From the NCBI GenBank assembly GCA_012960755.1, contig DUAT01000057.1, positions 291,909 through 355,908 on the forward strand: a DNA stretch of 64,000 nt, given 5' to 3'. How positions within the stretch are numbered: position 1 is the first letter of the stretch; every line of letters begins with the position of its first letter. Positions 60,873 through 64,000 of this stretch are shown here, piece by piece. The notes below the pieces were generated by a model. The model searched no databases and was not told the DNA's origin. It saw only the letters and a program-made list of their open reading frames with translations. A program made the translations under genes and the position numbers. The stretch is from Gammaproteobacteria bacterium (lineage in GTDB: Bacteria > Pseudomonadota > Gammaproteobacteria > Pseudomonadales > Azotimanducaceae_A).

Positions 60873-63872
60873 TTAGTTACCAAATCGGTATCGTAGTTTC
60901 GCCACGTAACTGTTCACGATAGGATCGTCGAACGAGTCCTGGAACAGATCTGAAAACTCAGAATCATCTAAGGTTGGCAGTGTATTGCCCCGATTGTAAA
61001 CAAGATACAGATCAGTCAACGGCGCAATTTCCCAGCGATAACGCAATTGGGCAGTAATAATGCTGACGGTGAAGTCATGGTTTCGTGTAGGTTCAACCGG
61101 AACCAGGTCTCCATCCCCTGCAGGCACTTCATAGAAGCCATCTTCCCTGGCTTTAACACCGGCCCACTGCAAGGTAAACCTTATCTGATGGCCAGGCGCC
61201 ATAAACCAATTGACATTAAGCCCCGGTTGCCAGTCAGTCGCATCAAAAGCGCCAAAATTCCGTCCACCCTGGTATACCAACCAGCCATCTCGCCGTTTGT
61301 AGCGAATATCCAGGTCTACTGACACAAGGTCGCTGGGCCTGAAGGTCACACCGAAGGTCGCGTTATACGACCAGTCACCCAGATGTTCCTGCAGGCCGCC
61401 AAGGCTCATGGAATAGCTAAGCATCCTGGCCGCATCGGTAGCCCACAATGCATCTACCCACCAGCGATCTTCAGTTTTATAGGCACCATTACCCCGGCTA
61501 TCAAGATCCTCATACCTGGACGGCAGATAACCCAACGCAGTCCTCACCGTGTTTCTACCGGGCAATACCATCGAATTTCGCCAATAAACTCCCGAATCAA
61601 CCAACTGGTCCTTGCTGATGTTGTAACCCTGACGAAAAATCACTGTGCCGCGAATATCCTTCAGATCACCCACGCCTCTGGTCTTATTGTAGAGCAGGGC
61701 ATATTGAAACGTGTTGTAGTCATTTCGTCGCAGAAATCCCAGATCGTTGATCTGCACATTCTCATCGAAGTACTCGAACTCAAATTTGTGCTGGATTCTT
61801 GGATTACCCGAGTATTTAACATCGAACATCGCCCCTTCGCCGGTGATGTCAAAAACATCACTTGCCATTAATTGAGCATCGGCAATCAGGCGCCCATCGC
61901 TACTGGTAAAGTGAAGATCGAGCCCATGTACAGCGGCGTCATAAAGTGGACCACTGACAAATGTACCCAGGTATCCAATCGATCGCCTGCTCTCGGCAAT
62001 ATGCTCATACAGAAATCGCGCAACGGCAAAATTTCTGCCATCGTCGATTATGTCAACATCATCACCAGAAGGAATTTCAGTTCCCTTCCACACAACATCG
62101 TCTTCTGCAGCGGCCAGGACCCCGTAACGCACATTACCCAGAGCCCCCGTTATTTTTGACGCCCCTAGCAGATCTGTAGGCATGTCTCGTTCGCCCCGAT
62201 TAGGGACCACACCATCGGGTACAGTGACCTGGTTGGCTGTGCCACCAATGCGCCTTGTATTCATCAGCGAGATTGGGGTTGGTACAAATGCGCTCGAAAA
62301 CACCTTGCGCGAAGTCGTCGCGAAATTGTCGTTGGTGATGGTTCGAAGAATGTTACCCGGATTCGATCTGGGTGTGCTGTTAAAAATCTCGTTGCCTTCG
62401 AGGAAAAACAAGCGTTTCTCAGGAAAGTAAGTCTCAAACGCTGTCAGGTTAAGAACCACATTGTCCGCCTCGACTGCACCGAAATCCGGCAGTAAGCTCA
62501 GAGACAACTCCAGTTTCGGCGACGGTTTCCAGGACAGGTCGAAACCTGCGCGAACCTCTTCTTCATCCCTGGCCTTGTCCATCATCGAAGAAGCGTACGG
62601 GATAATCGAGAACTGCTGAATCGGTTGTACACCTTCCACGTTAAAAGTATTCAGCGCAGAAACAAAACGTGATGATGCGTAAGGGTGTCCCGGCCACTGG
62701 TATCGCTCGTTTGAATGGGATACCTGGCGGCTGACGGCAAACCCTATTTTTCGCGGTCCCTGGGTTTCCGGCATACTCATCATCGACCAGGGTAAGAACA
62801 TCTCGATGCTCCAGCCATCATCCAATCTGGCCGATTTACCCCTCCAGGGTCCATCCCAGTCCCGTTGGTAATTCCGCTCCGGTAAAACCTTGCCGTCCAT
62901 GACGGAATCTCCCAGCGCAATAATAAACCAGTAGGCAATTAGTCCCTGCCCTGTTGCATCAATGGTGATGCCAAACGTATCCCTGTCAATAAAATCATCA
63001 CGGTTCGACATTCGGGAAACGAGGGTTTCAGGTGGCTGACGCATGATAGAACTGACATAAAGACCTTTCTCCGTGGCGAACATCCGCATTTCTGTCGGGT
63101 AATGGCCCGATTCCCCGGTACCTGGTACCGCAACAATCATATTGTCGTGCAAGGATATCCCCTGCCAGATGGCCTCGTCGACGATGCCATCGAGCAATAC
63201 ATTCACGTCGGAGTGGGAAAAGTTTGATATCGTGATCTGGTGAACCGGAATTCCCTCAATGGTTTCAAGCAGGGTTTCACCCCCATAGATACGTTCGGTT
63301 TTAGCTACCTGGTTCAATGCCGGTGAGCTCTTCACCGATGCCACAGTAATATCGGGTTGCTGTTCGTTAGTGGCTTCTTCAACTGCTTCTTCGAAGGAAG
63401 TCACCAAAGACTCAACCGTAGCGCTGTTTGGAATCAGTGGCCAGGCATCTTTGAAACCTTTCTTGCGGAGCTCGGTGACAAGATCCTGGGGTTGCGAACG
63501 GCTAATCAAGACTCGATACCAGACCCGGGAATTTACTTGAGTTTCTACAATAGAGGCATCCAGTGATAACCGTTTGCGTACTTCATTGCGGGCTCTTTTC
63601 GCATTTTCAAGCTGTTGAAAACTACCCACCACAGCCGCCGGGCTTTTAGGAACTTCAGTTAGAACAGGAGCCTCAGCCAGAACAGGAGCCTCAGCCAGAA
63701 CAGGAGCCTCAGCCAGAACCGAAGCTTTGGCAACAGAAACCTCGGGTAACAATGCATCAGCAGTAACCCCAGATGATATCAACCACAGCACCAGCGTCGG
63801 AATCAACAATACAATCGAAGCCCGTCCCCTATGAATTGATTCTCTGACTCTGACAGATACGATTGGCAGCAC
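60873..63872 (-). CDS. DUF5916 outer-membrane-type protein with SPOR and CBM9-like domains
   Basis: 999 residues starting at GTG 63872 with GGAG 6 bases upstream. N-terminal basic stretch and hydrophobic helix (SIVLLIPTLVLWLISSG) give export. Then a proline-alanine stretch with three EAPVLA repeats, a SPOR-like domain (about 80-150: AAVVGSFQQLENAKRARNEV, VWYRVLIS), a CBM9-like beta domain (about 220-390: VLLDGIVDEAIWQG, RDTFGITIDATGQGLIAYWF, DGWSIEMFLPW), and a C-terminal DUF5916 region rich in beta strands ending in RYRFGN, typical of a barrel with a final aromatic/Asn. Probable outer-membrane protein binding glycans or peptidoglycan. SPOR with DUF5916 is unusual. Confidence 0.85.
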   Translation of the reverse strand: MLPIVSVRVRESIHRGRASIVLLIPTLVLWLISSGVTADALLPEVSVAKASVLAEAPVLAEAPVLAEAPVLTEVPKSPAAVVGSFQQLENAKRARNEVRKRLSLDASIVETQVNSRVWYRVLISRSQPQDLVTELRKKGFKDAWPLIPNSATVESLVTSFEEAVEEATNEQQPDITVASVKSSPALNQVAKTERIYGGETLLETIEGIPVHQITISNFSHSDVNVLLDGIVDEAIWQGISLHDNMIVAVPGTGESGHYPTEMRMFATEKGLYVSSIMRQPPETLVSRMSNRDDFIDRDTFGITIDATGQGLIAYWFIIALGDSVMDGKVLPERNYQRDWDGPWRGKSARLDDGWSIEMFLPWSMMSMPETQGPRKIGFAVSRQVSHSNERYQWPGHPYASSRFVSALNTFNVEGVQPIQQFSIIPYASSMMDKARDEEEVRAGFDLSWKPSPKLELSLSLLPDFGAVEADNVVLNLTAFETYFPEKRLFFLEGNEIFNSTPRSNPGNILRTITNDNFATTSRKVFSSAFVPTPISLMNTRRIGGTANQVTVPDGVVPNRGERDMPTDLLGASKITGALGNVRYGVLAAAEDDVVWKGTEIPSGDDVDIIDDGRNFAVARFLYEHIAESRRSIGYLGTFVSGPLYDAAVHGLDLHFTSSDGRLIADAQLMASDVFDITGEGAMFDVKYSGNPRIQHKFEFEYFDENVQINDLGFLRRNDYNTFQYALLYNKTRGVGDLKDIRGTVIFRQGYNISKDQLVDSGVYWRNSMVLPGRNTVRTALGYLPSRYEDLDSRGNGAYKTEDRWWVDALWATDAARMLSYSMSLGGLQEHLGDWSYNATFGVTFRPSDLVSVDLDIRYKRRDGWLVYQGGRNFGAFDATDWQPGLNVNWFMAPGHQIRFTLQWAGVKAREDGFYEVPAGDGDLVPVEPTRNHDFTVSIITAQLRYRWEIAPLTDLYLVYNRGNTLPTLDDSEFSDLFQDSFDDPIVNSYVAKLRYRFGN
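63661..63714 (-). repeat. three perfect 18-bp tandem repeats in the DUF5916 gene
   Basis: The unit agaacaggagcctcagcc is repeated three times without change, coding for EAPVLA on the minus strand. It lies in the linker between export signal and SPOR-like domain, so copy number may vary between strains without breaking the frame. Confidence 0.9.
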
Positions 63873-63881
63873 GTTGGACTC

Positions 63882-64000
63882 CTACTTTTTTTCAGACAAC
63901 AAGCGGCATCCATTCTGTTTGACCTTGAGCAATAGATTGGTCAGCAGATCCAGTTCTGCTTCGTCGATACCTTCAAAAAAATCGTCTATTGTTTCCCTTC
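63882..64000 (-). CDS. C-terminal end of a probable MarR-family regulator (partial)
   Basis: The open frame enters from beyond the window and ends at TAG 63882. The visible part, ETIDDFFEGIDEAELDLLTNLLLKVKQN, resembles the last helix of MarR-type dimers. Ten bases separate it from the DUF5916 start, so both may share a transcript. Too little is seen for certainty. Confidence 0.45.
   Translation of the reverse strand, partial: RETIDDFFEGIDEAELDLLTNLLLKVKQNGCRLLSEKK

Noticed and set aside
63661..63714. CRISPR-like array
   Set aside because: The 18-bp units are directly adjacent, without spacers, and are in frame in a coding linker.

Overview
The window looks like chromosomal DNA from a mid-GC, free-living or host-associated proteobacterium, most likely a gammaproteobacterium. 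This is inferred from csrA, a DinB-type polymerase IV, SelO, a DUF2157/GDYXXLXY pair and Shine-Dalgarno-led genes with GTG/TTG starts. The gene content resembles marine or sponge-associated heterotrophs: four phytanoyl-CoA dioxygenase (PhyH) proteins, four amidohydrolases, four SDR oxidoreductases, three crotonase-fold enzymes, two CYP153-like P450s, a Rieske dioxygenase, a PQQ alcohol dehydrogenase and several MFS carriers. No rRNA, tRNA, CRISPR or prophage was seen.

Layout. 0-5 kb: an interrupted DUF3604 gene converges on a minus-strand run PhyH-PhyH-amidohydrolase. 5-7 kb: a secreted amidohydrolase and a decayed REP-type transposase lie between inverted clusters of one 37-bp-period repeat. 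7-14 kb: tyrosine phosphatase, D-aminoacylase-like enzyme, a fossil sugar dehydrogenase end, a CYP153-like P450, an HpaB-like flavoprotein and a secreted protein. 14-20.5 kb: GPH-family carrier with lipoprotein, GST, DNA polymerase IV, a redoxin gene with an in-frame UGA at its redox cysteine (probable selenoprotein), and a second P450. 20.5-28 kb (minus): a DAACS carrier fused to a solute-binding domain, two SDRs, a GntR/ABC operon with a nested palindromic operator, and a ferric-reductase-like membrane protein. 28-38 kb (plus): DUF2157/GDYXXLXY, a secreted repeat protein, and an aromatic-catabolism-like run (crotonase, aldo-keto reductase, PhyH, Rieske alpha, beta, cis-diol dehydrogenase). 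38-50 kb: c-di-GMP protein, quinohaemoprotein alcohol dehydrogenase, gamma-glutamyltransferase, crotonase, MFS carriers, glutathionyl-hydroquinone reductase and a 119-bp MITE. 50-58 kb: PhyH, interrupted luciferase-like monooxygenase, SelO, crotonase, serine hydrolase and CaiB/BaiF CoA-transferase. 58.1-59.4 kb: a mosaic island with two integron attC sites, two damaged cassette genes, and the 5' end of a methionyl-tRNA synthetase gene behind its own promoter, leader peptide and terminator. 59.4-64 kb: amidohydrolase, frameshifted csrA, a large SPOR/CBM9/DUF5916 outer-membrane protein, and the end of a MarR-like regulator.

How the genes work together: most encode oxidation and CoA- or hydrolysis-based breakdown of hydrophobic or aromatic organic matter, with uptake carriers and detoxification (GSTs, GFA). 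No ferredoxin or reductase for the P450s or the Rieske oxygenase is present, so electron-transfer partners must lie elsewhere. Four genes (DUF3604, luciferase-like, GFA, csrA) are broken by one stop or one missing base; two of these lie in homopolymers, so sequencing error is a real alternative to gene decay. The redoxin UGA differs because it replaces a redox cysteine and is followed by a correctly placed hairpin.
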